Below, piece after piece: positions 27,793 through 36,516 of a stretch of 64,000 bases of DNA (its first letter is position 1; each line of letters begins with the position of its first letter). The notes below the pieces were generated by a model. That model did not search any database and had not been told where the DNA came from. It saw nothing but the letters and a program-made list of their open reading frames with translations. The position numbers and the translations under genes are program-made. Origin of the DNA: an uncultured Pelagibacteraceae bacterium (GTDB taxonomy: Bacteria > Pseudomonadota > Alphaproteobacteria > Pelagibacterales > Pelagibacteraceae); the NCBI GenBank assembly GCA_902532565.1, contig CACAIR010000004.1, positions 1 to 64,000 on the forward strand. Reading direction: 5' to 3'.

Positions 27793-28539
27793 TTATTTTT
27801 TATATTTTTTCATTGCAGCCTGCGCCAATATTAAATTTGGGTCTAGAAAAATTTTTGACTCTTTAATTGTTTTGAATGGTTTAAATGCAAATATTGCGAT
27901 TGGTAATTCAGTACATCCAAGTATTATTTTTTTACATTTTTTTTTGATTAAGAACTTTATAGCAGGCTTGATAACTTTATTTGCAGTTTTAACATCACCC
28001 ATTTTTACTAATTTAATAGCCTTATTGACCGACGTTCTTTGAAGCAAAGAATTTGGATAAACTAGATTATATTTTTTATCAAAAAATTTGTTATAAACTC
28101 CTGTTCTCAAAGTACCCTCTGTCGCAAGTAAACCAATGCTAGAGTTTTTTTTACATTTTCTAAGTGTATGATTTAAGACTTCCTTAGGCATATTAATTAT
28201 TGGTAATTTAATTTTTTTTTTTAAATCATCATACCAATAGTGCGCGGTATTGCAGGGTATGACTATAAACTGAGATTTACTTTTTTTAAGTAACTGACAA
28301 CCTTCTAATAAACTTTTTAAAACTGATAAATATTTTTTTTTACTTTTTTTATTAATTAATCTATTGGTTATATTTACAGTATGAACTCCTATTGACTCTG
28401 GTCGCCCAGGAATATTCGCCTTATTGTAAAGTAAAAATAATGGATACTCTTGATCTATTTTACCTCTATTTAAAATTGCAAGTTTATTACAGAAGTCTAG
28501 ACCTGCTTGAGTGCCCATCCCTCCCAGAATACCAATCAT
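27793..28539 (-). CDS. Aspartate/glutamate racemase family protein
   Basis: A 248-aa protein with MIGILGGMGTQAGLDFC at the N-terminus and the two catalytic cysteines of the Asp/Glu racemase family in IPCNTAHYW and LGCTELPIA. It probably interconverts an amino acid or related acid, but members also include decarboxylases and isomerases. It is followed by an unknown gene in the same direction. Lysine content is unusually high even for this window. Confidence 0.85.
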   Translation of the reverse strand: MIGILGGMGTQAGLDFCNKLAILNRGKIDQEYPLFLLYNKANIPGRPESIGVHTVNITNRLINKKSKKKYLSVLKSLLEGCQLLKKSKSQFIVIPCNTAHYWYDDLKKKIKLPIINMPKEVLNHTLRKCKKNSSIGLLATEGTLRTGVYNKFFDKKYNLVYPNSLLQRTSVNKAIKLVKMGDVKTANKVIKPAIKFLIKKKCKKIILGCTELPIAIFAFKPFKTIKESKIFLDPNLILAQAAMKKYKK

Positions 28540-28563
28540 TTTGTTAATATATTAAAGAAAAGT

Positions 28564-28621
28564 TTATTGGCTACAAAAAAAAAGTTCTCAAAAAAGTTCT
28601 TAAATAATTAGTAGCCAATAA
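28564..28621 (-). other. Inverted repeat downstream of the cold-shock gene
   Basis: TTATTGGCTAC (28564-28574) and GTAGCCAATAA (28611-28621) are perfect 11-base complements 16 bases beyond the csp stop. The loop, read on the minus strand, holds two copies of AGAACTTTTTT-type sequence. It could form a large 3' UTR hairpin with embedded U-runs, acting as a terminator or stabiliser. Confidence 0.5.
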
Positions 28622-28636
28622 TTGATATAATGAAAA

Positions 28637-28843
28637 TTATGCAGTTTTTAAGTTAACTGCTGAAGGACCTTTAGGACCATCTTCAACATCGAAAGTCAAA
28701 GATTGACCCTCATCTAAACCATTCATACCAGCATCTCTTACAGCTGAAACATGTACAAACACATCTTTTTCTTTATCTTCTCTTTCAATAAAACCAAAAC
28801 CTTTGGTTGGATTGAACCATTTTACTTTTCCTTGTAGACTCAT
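28637..28843 (-). CDS. Cold-shock domain protein
   Basis: A 68-aa single cold-shock domain with [15 protein letters not shown] (RNP1) and DVFVHVSAV (RNP2). It binds single-stranded RNA or DNA and acts as an RNA chaperone. It is monocistronic, with more than 100 bases of AT-rich leader and a structured 3' region. It is full length for the CspA family; the exact paralogue cannot be named. Confidence 0.95.
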   Translation of the reverse strand: MSLQGKVKWFNPTKGFGFIEREDKEKDVFVHVSAVRDAGMNGLDEGQSLTFDVEDGPKGPSAVNLKTA

Positions 28844-28958
28844 ATTTATCTTCTTAGTTTGTTATATTAATTTTTTACTTATAATTAAGTAAAGAGTGCT
28901 TTTTTTAGAAATATTATGGTTTTGTCAACTAAATTGATTAATAGATAGCAATTTAATC

Positions 28959-29426
28959 TTAATTGTTGTTTAAAAGTTTAGTTAAATAAAGTGAATTGAT
29001 ATCCTCTTTATAGTGAGCAAAAGGCATGCAAGGTTTAAAACCACACTTATTAAATAATTTTCTTGCTGGTTCAAAAAATTTACTAGACCCAGTTTCAATA
29101 CTTATTCTTGTAATTTCTAGTGTTTTAGACTCTTTTATTAAATGACTGATTATTTTTATGCCATAACCTTTACCCCTAAAATTGTCATGAATTCTGATGG
29201 ATTTAAATTCACCGTGATTTTTATCAAGAAATTTCAAAGCCCCACACCCAATTAGTTGGTTTTCTTTCCATAAACTCCAAAACTTTATGGAGGGTATTTT
29301 TAGTCCAGGAATATCTAGAACGTGGGTACTTCCTTTTGGTGAAGCTGCTTTTAACTCAATAAAGTGTTTTTTTAAAAGTTGATTAACCTCAGGATTATCA
29401 AAATTTCCCTCAATTGATTTAAGCAT
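28959..29426 (-). CDS. GNAT-family N-acetyltransferase
   Basis: A 155-aa protein with the acetyl-CoA binding motif RGKGYGIKIISHLI (about residues 84-97), preceded by the beta-strand HGEFKSIRIHDNF. The start MLKSIEGNFDNPEVNQLLKK fits the YsnE-like subgroup. The substrate is unknown. It begins one base after the purK stop, so it is the last gene of the purE-purK transcript. Confidence 0.85.
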   Translation of the reverse strand: MLKSIEGNFDNPEVNQLLKKHFIELKAASPKGSTHVLDIPGLKIPSIKFWSLWKENQLIGCGALKFLDKNHGEFKSIRIHDNFRGKGYGIKIISHLIKESKTLEITRISIETGSSKFFEPARKLFNKCGFKPCMPFAHYKEDINSLYLTKLLNNN

Positions 29427-30473
29427 TTATTTTAAAGTTGTTAAATGACCCATTTTTCTTTTTTCTTTAATATCTTTTTTTAAATAGTCAAAAAAAAATT
29501 GATTGTCATTTATCTTTGGATTTTCTCGATATGGAATAATTTGATCTCCAATTAGATTTATCATTTCTGCATTAGATATTTTTTGCAGAGGAATTTGATC
29601 TAGAGAACATACAGCTCTTACATGATTTTCAAATTGACTTATATTATAAGCATTAATTGTTAAGTGACCTGAATTGTGAACTCTTGGCGCAACCTCATTT
29701 ACATACAAGTTATCATTTCTATCTATAAAAAATTCTACACAAAGAGTTCCAATATATTTTAGTTCCTCAGCAATAAATATTGCCCATTCTTTAGATTGTT
29801 TAAAAAGTTTTTCGTTGATTTCTGCTGGAATTTTTGATTGTTTTAAAATTTGTTCTTCATGACTATTTTCAATGGGTTCATAAATTTCATATTTATTATT
29901 ACTAAATCGAGTAATTATTACAGAAATTTCTTTTTTTAATTTAACTAGTTTTTCTAAAATATATTCTTTATCAAAATTTATATTTAATGAGTCTATTTGT
30001 TCTAGATTGTTAATTGGATATTGACCCTTACCATCATATCCCATAGTTGTTGTTTTTAATATTCCTGGCAAAAAATCTTGTAATGTTAAAAGATCTTCTT
30101 TATTTTGAATATGCACATACCTCGTAGTTCTTATATTTAATTTGTTTATAAAATCTTTTTCGGCCAATCTATGTTGTATTAAACGATTTACCGAAGGTTT
30201 TGGTAATACAGTTTTTAATTTGTTTAGTTCATTTAAAGTTTTGTATGGAATGTTTTCAAATTCATAAGTAATTATATCCACTTTCTTTGCAAATTCATAA
30301 ATCTTATCTATATTATCATATTTTGCATAAATAAATTCATCGCAAAATTTTTGAGCTGGGGCATCTTGATCATCGCAGTAAATGATAGTTTTAACATTTA
30401 ATTTGTTTGCAGCACTAGCAAGCATACTTCCTAGTTGCCCACCACCAATGATACCCAAATTTTTTATCGACAT
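29427..30473 (-). CDS. purK: 5-(carboxyamino)imidazole ribonucleotide synthase
   Basis: A 348-aa ATP-grasp enzyme: LGIIGGGQLGSMLASAA at the N-terminus, TTTMGYDGKGQYPI in the ATP-grasp region and VNEVAPRVHNSGHLT near the C-terminus. It makes N5-CAIR from AIR, bicarbonate and ATP in de novo purine synthesis. It is three bases downstream of purE, its pathway partner. Confidence 0.95.
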   Translation of the reverse strand: MSIKNLGIIGGGQLGSMLASAANKLNVKTIIYCDDQDAPAQKFCDEFIYAKYDNIDKIYEFAKKVDIITYEFENIPYKTLNELNKLKTVLPKPSVNRLIQHRLAEKDFINKLNIRTTRYVHIQNKEDLLTLQDFLPGILKTTTMGYDGKGQYPINNLEQIDSLNINFDKEYILEKLVKLKKEISVIITRFSNNKYEIYEPIENSHEEQILKQSKIPAEINEKLFKQSKEWAIFIAEELKYIGTLCVEFFIDRNDNLYVNEVAPRVHNSGHLTINAYNISQFENHVRAVCSLDQIPLQKISNAEMINLIGDQIIPYRENPKINDNQFFFDYLKKDIKEKRKMGHLTTLK

Positions 30474-30476
30474 GTT

Positions 30477-30968
30477 TTATTTTGGATTTTTCTTTACAGA
30501 TCTTGTTTGTGATAATCGCCAATTAGTTAATTTCTTTTTTATAGAAGGATTACTATTTGCAATAATCGCTGTTGCTAATAAAGCAGCATTTATGGCTCCA
30601 TCTTCACCAATCGCAAGAGTCCCAACAGGTATCCCTTTTGGCATTTGTGCTATTGATAATAAGCTATCAAGTCCTTTAAGTTTTTTACTTTCAATAGGAA
30701 CTCCTAAAACTGGAATTGAAGTTAAAGCTGAAATCATACCAGGTAAATGTGCTGATCCACCAGCACCAGCAATAATTACTCCAATATTATTTCTCGACAC
30801 GCTCTCTGCAAATTCATACATCCTTTTTGGCGTTCGGTGGGCAGATATAATTTTGGTTTCAAATTGAACACCCATTTTTTTTAGTATATTTGTAGATAAT
30901 TTCATAGTTTTGAAGTCTGATTGGCTTCCCATCAAAATTGCTACTTTGAAATTTTTATTCTTTTTCAT
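30477..30968 (-). CDS. purE: N5-carboxyaminoimidazole ribonucleotide mutase
   Basis: A 163-aa class I PurE: MGSQSDFKTMK, ISAHRTPKRMYEFA and AGAGGSAHLPGMISALT, with SLLSIAQMPKGIPVGTLAIG. It converts N5-CAIR to CAIR, following PurK. It is the first gene of the purE-purK-GNAT unit. Length and all catalytic segments are normal. Confidence 0.96.
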   Translation of the reverse strand: MKKNKNFKVAILMGSQSDFKTMKLSTNILKKMGVQFETKIISAHRTPKRMYEFAESVSRNNIGVIIAGAGGSAHLPGMISALTSIPVLGVPIESKKLKGLDSLLSIAQMPKGIPVGTLAIGEDGAINAALLATAIIANSNPSIKKKLTNWRLSQTRSVKKNPK

Positions 30969-31069
30969 GATTTATTTACAGAATATTTATTTCAAAATTA
31001 GATAAAAATTTCAATAAAATAAATAGTATTTAAAAAACAACTTGGTATGGTTAACCAAATTTAACTAAA

Positions 31070-32035
31070 ATGAAATTTAAAATTGATAACCTTCAATATT
31101 GTAATTGGTCAAGAAAAGTTTTTGAGATTAATCGTGAGGCTGGCCTAGATGCAGTTCACGTAACAATTGTCTATCATGAAGACTTTGATGAACTTAAAAA
31201 TGAAATAAAAAAGTGGGAAATTTTATTAAAAGAAAATTCAGATTTAATTTTTTTAGGTCAAAGTTTTAAAGATATTGAAAAGGCAAACAGTGAAAACAAA
31301 ACAGCTATTTTTTTTGGTTTTCAAAATTGTTCTCCAATTGAAGATGATATTAATTTAGTTGAAAAAGTTCATAATCTAGGATGTAGGTTCATGCAACTCA
31401 CTTATAATAATCAATCATTGTTAGCTACGGGTTGTTATGAGAAAAATGATAGTGGGGTAACTAATTTTGGACGGGAGGTTATCAGAGAAATGAATAGAGT
31501 TGGTATTGTAGTAGACATGTCCCACTCAGCAGAAAAAAGTACTTTTGATGCAATTGAGTTTAGTGAAAAACCAATAGCAATCACTCATGCAAACCCATCC
31601 TTTTGGCATATTGCAAAAAGAAATAAATCCTCAGAATTACTAAAAACTTTAAGTGATAGTGGTGGTATTTTAGGTTTGTCTCTTTACCCACATCATCTTA
31701 AAGATAATACTAATTGTTCTCTGGAGAGCTTTTGTGAAATGGTGGCTAAAACAGCAGATATAATGGATATTAATAATATTGGCATAGGATCAGATCTTTG
31801 TTTAAATCAACCAGATGAGGTTGTTGAATGGATGAGAAATGGAACCTGGTCAAAAAATAAAAATTATGGAGAAGGTTCAAAAAATAAGTCAGGCTTTCCT
31901 AAACAGCCTAATTGGTTTGAAGATGCAAGAGGTTTTAGAAACTTAGAAATAGGTTTAAAAAAAGTTGGTTTTTCAGAGACTGAGACCAATGGAATACTAG
32001 GTAACAATTGGTATAACTTTTATAAGACTATCTAA
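31070..32035 (+). CDS. Peptidase M19 (membrane dipeptidase)-like protein with altered metal site
   Basis: A 321-aa protein with the renal dipeptidase fold: GCRFMQLTYNNQ, VVDMSHSAEKST (H152), AITHANPSFWH (H173) and IGIGSDL (D242). The N-terminal HxD zinc motif is replaced (KIDNLQYCNWSR), and the bridging glutamate of the GxEGG segment is Gln85 (FGFQNCS). Three of the usual metal residues are therefore missing. It belongs to a dipeptidase-like clade that, as I recall, lies beside dimethylglycine catabolism genes in Pseudomonas. It is probably not an ordinary dipeptidase. It is followed two bases later by an unknown 551-aa gene. Confidence 0.8.
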   Translation: MKFKIDNLQYCNWSRKVFEINREAGLDAVHVTIVYHEDFDELKNEIKKWEILLKENSDLIFLGQSFKDIEKANSENKTAIFFGFQNCSPIEDDINLVEKVHNLGCRFMQLTYNNQSLLATGCYEKNDSGVTNFGREVIREMNRVGIVVDMSHSAEKSTFDAIEFSEKPIAITHANPSFWHIAKRNKSSELLKTLSDSGGILGLSLYPHHLKDNTNCSLESFCEMVAKTADIMDINNIGIGSDLCLNQPDEVVEWMRNGTWSKNKNYGEGSKNKSGFPKQPNWFEDARGFRNLEIGLKKVGFSETETNGILGNNWYNFYKTI

Positions 32036-32037
32036 AT

Positions 32038-33693
32038 ATGAATGTAGAATTAAGAGATCCCAATATCATAATGAAGTTATCAAGACTTGGTTCATTTCAT
32101 CAATCAAGATTATCTTTCTTAAGAAGTTTCTTATGTGAATTTAAAGACTGGCAATATAATAGAGATTTGTTCGATTTAGACCAAGAGGGCTATGGCACAG
32201 TAGTATATTCATTCAAAAAAAAAAACAGAGTTTATTCTTTAATTTGCTATGCAAACAAAATTAATGATGATGAAAGATCGGATAGAGTTATAGCAACAAA
32301 GTGGGATGCAGCTTTTACATTACATGATGGCGTACCTTTAAAAGAAGATATTGAAAGATTAAGGAATGAAGTTCCAAAACAAGAAGTTGGTAGAGTGTCT
32401 TACAAAGAATTGACATTATCTAGAGCGAATAAGTCTGTTAGGGTATTTGATCATGTTGTTGAAAGTTTAAGTAATGGAAAACAACCAAATTTAAATCTAC
32501 TTGAAAAAGTTGGATATTTATACAGAACTACAGCAGTTTATGGATCAGGTAAGTTTGGTTTAGCAGATCGATTTAGAATTAAAAATAGAAAGGAAATTAA
32601 TGGACCATTCAGATTAGAGATGATGTTAGTTTATTTAGTTAGACAATTTACATTTGATCAAGTTAATCATATTGCGAAAAATAAAAATCCTGACTCAGCT
32701 GTTAAACTAGATTTAAAAATTTGTAGAAATTTGGGGATTGGAAATTCTACCGGATTAGGAATGGCCCCATTTATCATTAATCATCCAACTTTGTTGAATA
32801 ATTGGATACTTAGTAGAGAAGTTGCGCTCAAAAAAATTAGAGAAATTAAAATTGTTAAAACTCAAGATAGAGATTTATTCAAAGATTGTGTTAAAAATTC
32901 TCTTAAAAATATCACAAGCTGGAATACAGAGAGTGAATATCAACTTAAAAAAATTAAACTTTTACTAAATGATATAAAAAAATTTATTAATTTTTTAGAA
33001 AATGAATTTACCTTTGAAAAAGATTACCCTTTTAATGAAATTTACCTTTGGCTTGAGAAAAAAACCTGTGAGGAATGTATTGAATATATTGTTTCAATTA
33101 TGATGGAGCCTTTCGGTGAAATAATTCAGCCATTGGTAAGGCAAATGAGTTCTGAGGAAGAAAAATACTTTAATATTCCAACTGAGCGTGAAGTGGGAGA
33201 TTTAAAAAAAATTTTAGAAAATAAATATTCTAATATTCTTAAAATTGATTTCAAAACAGAAGAAAGCACTCAGAAATTTTGGTTTATTTCAAAAAATAAA
33301 GAAGAGCCAAGATTAGCCAATCGATTTGAGGAGAATGGTGCAGATTTAGAACAACCACTGGCTATAGCGCGAGACATAAAAAGATTATATGAAAGATTAT
33401 TAACTCTAAAAAGTAATTTGAGAATTAATCAATTTTTAATTGATAATAATGATTTAAGACATGTTGTAAGAAGAGCTTTTATAATTGAAAAATTCCCATA
33501 TTCAGAAATACAAGATAATACTATAGGAGAAAATTTAGTTCCAATTGATATGTTACGATTAAAATTATCTTTCTTTGGTGCTTTAAAATTCGACCCAAGA
33601 TCTGACAAATGGTTGAGAATATGTATGTTTCAAGGTGCACCACTTCCAAATGAATTAAAAGATTATGATGAGCAATGGGTTTATAAAACTTAA
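32038..33693 (+). CDS. Large cytoplasmic protein of unknown function
   Basis: A 551-aa protein with no signal peptide or membrane helix. It has an ordered N-terminal half (YGTVVYSFKKKNRVYSLI, VGYLYRTTAVYGSGKFG, GIGNSTGLGMAPFIINHP) that looks like a conserved domain. The helical middle is rich in Lys and Glu, and the C-terminal part has LRHVVRRAFIIEKFPYSE. I do not recognise the family. It sits tightly between the M19-like gene and a DUF3726-like gene, so the three probably act together. Confidence 0.85.
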   Translation: MNVELRDPNIIMKLSRLGSFHQSRLSFLRSFLCEFKDWQYNRDLFDLDQEGYGTVVYSFKKKNRVYSLICYANKINDDERSDRVIATKWDAAFTLHDGVPLKEDIERLRNEVPKQEVGRVSYKELTLSRANKSVRVFDHVVESLSNGKQPNLNLLEKVGYLYRTTAVYGSGKFGLADRFRIKNRKEINGPFRLEMMLVYLVRQFTFDQVNHIAKNKNPDSAVKLDLKICRNLGIGNSTGLGMAPFIINHPTLLNNWILSREVALKKIREIKIVKTQDRDLFKDCVKNSLKNITSWNTESEYQLKKIKLLLNDIKKFINFLENEFTFEKDYPFNEIYLWLEKKTCEECIEYIVSIMMEPFGEIIQPLVRQMSSEEEKYFNIPTEREVGDLKKILENKYSNILKIDFKTEESTQKFWFISKNKEEPRLANRFEENGADLEQPLAIARDIKRLYERLLTLKSNLRINQFLIDNNDLRHVVRRAFIIEKFPYSEIQDNTIGENLVPIDMLRLKLSFFGALKFDPRSDKWLRICMFQGAPLPNELKDYDEQWVYKT

Positions 33694-33702
33694 TCTTAAA
33701 CT

Positions 33703-34314
33703 ATGAAATCCTTAAGCGAAATAGAGACTACAGCAAAGAGGGCAAGTCGCGCAGCTGGATACTCGTGGGGTATAGCAGAGGAAGTTGGTAAATCTATAAG
33801 ATTATCTGAATTATTTGGTTTTCCAGGGATTAAACATCTTAATCAATATTATCAAAATAAAAAAAAAAAAAATTTTGAAACGATAAAATTAATCAATAAA
33901 ATTAATAAATTAAATTCATCAACTTTTTGTCCAATTATTTTAGGTGTTAATTTTATTGATCAAGTAAAGAAAATCGAAACTTTAAAAAAATGTTCAGTTG
34001 AAAATCTATCATATCCATTGTTACTTTTACCTTTTTTAAGCAGAGGTTCAGAAATTATTGGAAAAAAATTATTGGTTTCATTTGATGATAGTAAATTTTT
34101 ATTGAATTTTAATTTGAGTATTTTGTCTAATTTCTGGAATAAAGAAATACCAATTTTAGCAAATCAAGTAGAAATAAGTTTTTTAAATAATGAGGATAAT
34201 TTTACTGATCATGATTGGAAAAATCTTTATAAACTCGCTGAGAATACATTTGTAGAAGAAACAGATAGTTTAAAAGAGGGTGCCGCTGGCTCTGGCCTGA
34301 CAGATAATGACTGA
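33703..34314 (+). CDS. DUF3726-like protein
   Basis: A 203-aa soluble protein whose N-terminus (SLSEIETTAKRASRAAGYSW, then GIAEEVGKSIRLSELFGFPG) matches my memory of DUF3726. Function is unknown. It begins nine bases after the 551-aa gene and overlaps the next small ORF by eight bases. It contains a run of 14 A bases near 33859 (encoding KKKKN) that could cause slippage. The family call rests on recollection of the N-terminal motif. Confidence 0.65.
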   Translation: MKSLSEIETTAKRASRAAGYSWGIAEEVGKSIRLSELFGFPGIKHLNQYYQNKKKKNFETIKLINKINKLNSSTFCPIILGVNFIDQVKKIETLKKCSVENLSYPLLLLPFLSRGSEIIGKKLLVSFDDSKFLLNFNLSILSNFWNKEIPILANQVEISFLNNEDNFTDHDWKNLYKLAENTFVEETDSLKEGAAGSGLTDND

Positions 34315-34465
34315 AAATAAGGAAATAGATAAAAATTTAAAAGATTTAGACAACATATGTGATGAATGTAAGGAGAAGGATGAGAGTGTCTCTCAAAACT
34401 TAATTCTAACCGGTTTTAAAATTTGTAAGTCTTGTAGGGTTTCTAAAACATTATTTCCAATTTAG
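34307..34465 (+). CDS. 52-aa zinc-ribbon-like microprotein
   Basis: The frame starting at ATG 34307 overlaps the DUF3726-like gene end by eight bases and stops at TAG 34463-34465. It encodes 52 residues with two CxxC pairs, ICDEC (C18, C21) and ICKSC (C40, C43), spaced as a four-cysteine zinc ribbon. The overlap and the motif both argue that it is real. Its 3' end overlaps the convergent Yip1-like gene by four bases. The role is unknown; it may serve the same pathway as the three genes upstream. Confidence 0.65.
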   Translation: MTENKEIDKNLKDLDNICDECKEKDESVSQNLILTGFKICKSCRVSKTLFPI

Positions 34466-35004
34466 ATATTATTAATTGGCAGCGCATTCATTCTGCTCAT
34501 CACAAAAGAAATAGATAAAAAAGCAATTATTAAAAAAGATAAAAAAATAATTCCAAAAGATTTAAAATTTGATTTAAGATTTAAAACTTGTTTTGTAGCT
34601 ATTATTAAGGCTGCAAAAATCCAAAATTGAGTGAGAAAAATAATTGGTATCATTAGTTCTGGAGTAACAGCAAAAAATCTTAATAAACCTGGTGCATGAG
34701 CAAAACCTACAGCTATTAAAACTTTTTTAAATGGGACTTTAGTTTGTTTATCTGGAAAAAGTTTAACACCAATTACATAAATAAATATACCCCAAACCAA
34801 CCATGTTAAGATTGCTGTAAGACCTGACATTGCTACTGCTGTTTTAATTATAGTGTTTGCTGCAACGGCACCAGCAATACCATCTAGAATCATTATCAAA
34901 CCAGCAAAATAAATTGCAGCTTCTCCAAAGTTTTTAGTATCACTGTATAGTGTTTTATCTAATTTAATTGATTTAAAAACTATATTTAAGAATTCACCAA
35001 ACAT
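34462..35004 (-). CDS. Yip1-like integral membrane protein
   Basis: A 180-aa protein with about five hydrophobic segments (AIYFAGLIMILDGIAGAVAA, LTWLVWGIFIYVIGVKLF, IIFLTQFWIFAALIIATKQV and FGIIFLSFLIIAFLSISFVM). The layout and the FAHAPGLLRFF segment fit the Yip1/DUF1282 domain seen in many bacteria. No function is established for these proteins. It is monocistronic and convergent with the zinc-ribbon ORF. Confidence 0.7.
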   Translation of the reverse strand: MFGEFLNIVFKSIKLDKTLYSDTKNFGEAAIYFAGLIMILDGIAGAVAANTIIKTAVAMSGLTAILTWLVWGIFIYVIGVKLFPDKQTKVPFKKVLIAVGFAHAPGLLRFFAVTPELMIPIIFLTQFWIFAALIIATKQVLNLKSNFKSFGIIFLSFLIIAFLSISFVMSRMNALPINNI

Positions 35005-35115
35005 TATTTTTTTTTATTTTTCTGCTTTTTATAAGAAACAATTAATGGGAATAATATTAAAAGCAATAGTTATAATAATGTAAATTGCTATTAAAAAAGC
35101 TTTGGTCATGAAATT

Positions 35116-35141
35116 TAAAAGGGGAGTAAAACTTTCTCCCC
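35116..35141 (-). terminator. Terminator after the GcvT-like gene
   Basis: On the minus strand GGGGAG and CTCCCC pair across a nine-base loop and are followed by TTTTAAATTT. It lies about 11 bases after the stop of the GcvT-like gene and probably ends the metF-gcvT transcript. Confidence 0.7.
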
Positions 35142-35151
35142 CAATAATTTT

Positions 35152-36516
35152 TTAACCTTTTACAACTTCTCTGGTATTAGCGTTGAATGATTCTTTAAAT
35201 GGAATATCTACAACTACAGCTTCTACAGGTTCACCAGGTGTTTCTGAGTATTTCTCAGGAAGATGAACTTTAAACTTAGTTCCAACCTTATTTTTTGGAA
35301 ATCCATTAGCGTTTAAAGCTCCATCAAAAGGAACATATCCCATAGCAATATTGGTTTTTTTTTCCGGATGCCACCACGGTGAAGTTAAAAATCCGACTGG
35401 ATCTCCTCCATTTTCAGGGGATACTAGCCAAAAGTCAGGTGCATAATCGTCAATAGGTTTACCACCTAACTCCATACCAACCAATTGAAGTTTGTATGGT
35501 TTCTTTCCAGCCCTTATGTCTGCACCCATTTTTTCAAGAGCTTCTTTACCAACATAGTCAGTTTTTTTGTTCCATTCACCTTTGCCTGATAACGAAACTT
35601 GATATCCTAAATTACATTGATAAGGGTTATGCTGTTGATCCATATCTTGTCCCCAAGAAAGAATACCTGCTTGAATTCTTCTATGGTGTGCTGGAGCTAT
35701 AACCATCAAGTTATGTTTTTTTCCTGCATCCAATACTGCATTCCACATATCTTCAGCATATAAAGTTGCATTTCTTAAGTATATCTCATAGCCGGCTTCT
35801 CCTGAAAAACCAGATTGAGAAATTACACAACTTCTTCCACCAACTGTTGCCTCTGCCAGTCCATAGAAAGGCATATTATCAAAATCAACTTGGTCCCCAC
35901 ATAGGTCTTGCATTAAAGCTTTTGATTTAGGACCCTGAATTTGAACTGGACAATGATCGGTTTCCTCTATTTTACAATTAAATCTTCCATCTGAATTAAC
36001 TCCTTGAAGATACATTCCAATATCAGAGTCTGATAATGAGAACCAAAATTCGTCTTTAGAAATTCTGAGTAAAATTGGATCATTTAAAACACCTCCAAAT
36101 GTATTACATAAAATTACATACCTGGCTCTCATAGGTGAAATTTTTGTAGCGTCTCTTGTTATTACATAGTCAACAAATTTTTCTGCATCTGGACCCTTAA
36201 CTCTAATTTGTCTTTCAACAGCAACATTCCACATTGTTACATGATTTACAATTGCATCATATTCAACCATTGCCCCGCCATCTTCTGGCTTTACATATCC
36301 TCTTGGATGATAAATTCGATTGTAAACAGTTGCTCTCCAGCAACCCGCCTGCATTGATAAATGCCAATAAGGTGATTTTCTTACCCTTGTTGAAATTAAC
36401 ATTTCAACTTTTGTTGGTCCGCTTTGTCTTAAATTATATGGTACTTCTCTATCTGATTGATCAACAGAAGTAACATGTTTTAGTTTAGTATAGTCAAATT
36501 CCTTAGACATAACCAT
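35152..36516 (-). CDS. GcvT/DmdA-family THF-dependent demethylase, substrate unknown
   Basis: A 454-aa protein of the aminomethyltransferase family, longer than GcvT or DmdA (about 365-370 aa) because of an N-terminal extension of about 50 residues. Recognised segments are MWNVAVERQIRVKGPDAEKF, ITRDATKISPMRARYVILCN, VQIQGPKSKALMQDL, SQSGFSGEAGYEIYL and APAHHRRIQAGILSWGQDMD. Members move a methyl or methylene group from a substrate to THF. The start could be Met1 or Met3. It overlaps the end of an MTHFR gene by up to 14 bases, implying that the product is 5-methyl-THF. The start does not match the SAR11 DmdA start I recall, so DMSP is not assumed. Confidence 0.85.
   Translation of the reverse strand: MVMSKEFDYTKLKHVTSVDQSDREVPYNLRQSGPTKVEMLISTRVRKSPYWHLSMQAGCWRATVYNRIYHPRGYVKPEDGGAMVEYDAIVNHVTMWNVAVERQIRVKGPDAEKFVDYVITRDATKISPMRARYVILCNTFGGVLNDPILLRISKDEFWFSLSDSDIGMYLQGVNSDGRFNCKIEETDHCPVQIQGPKSKALMQDLCGDQVDFDNMPFYGLAEATVGGRSCVISQSGFSGEAGYEIYLRNATLYAEDMWNAVLDAGKKHNLMVIAPAHHRRIQAGILSWGQDMDQQHNPYQCNLGYQVSLSGKGEWNKKTDYVGKEALEKMGADIRAGKKPYKLQLVGMELGGKPIDDYAPDFWLVSPENGGDPVGFLTSPWWHPEKKTNIAMGYVPFDGALNANGFPKNKVGTKFKVHLPEKYSETPGEPVEAVVVDIPFKESFNANTREVVKG

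Noticed and set aside
35152-36516. Calling the GcvT-like gene dmdA
   Set aside because: It is about 85 residues longer than the SAR11 DmdA I recall and its N-terminus does not match; substrate left open.
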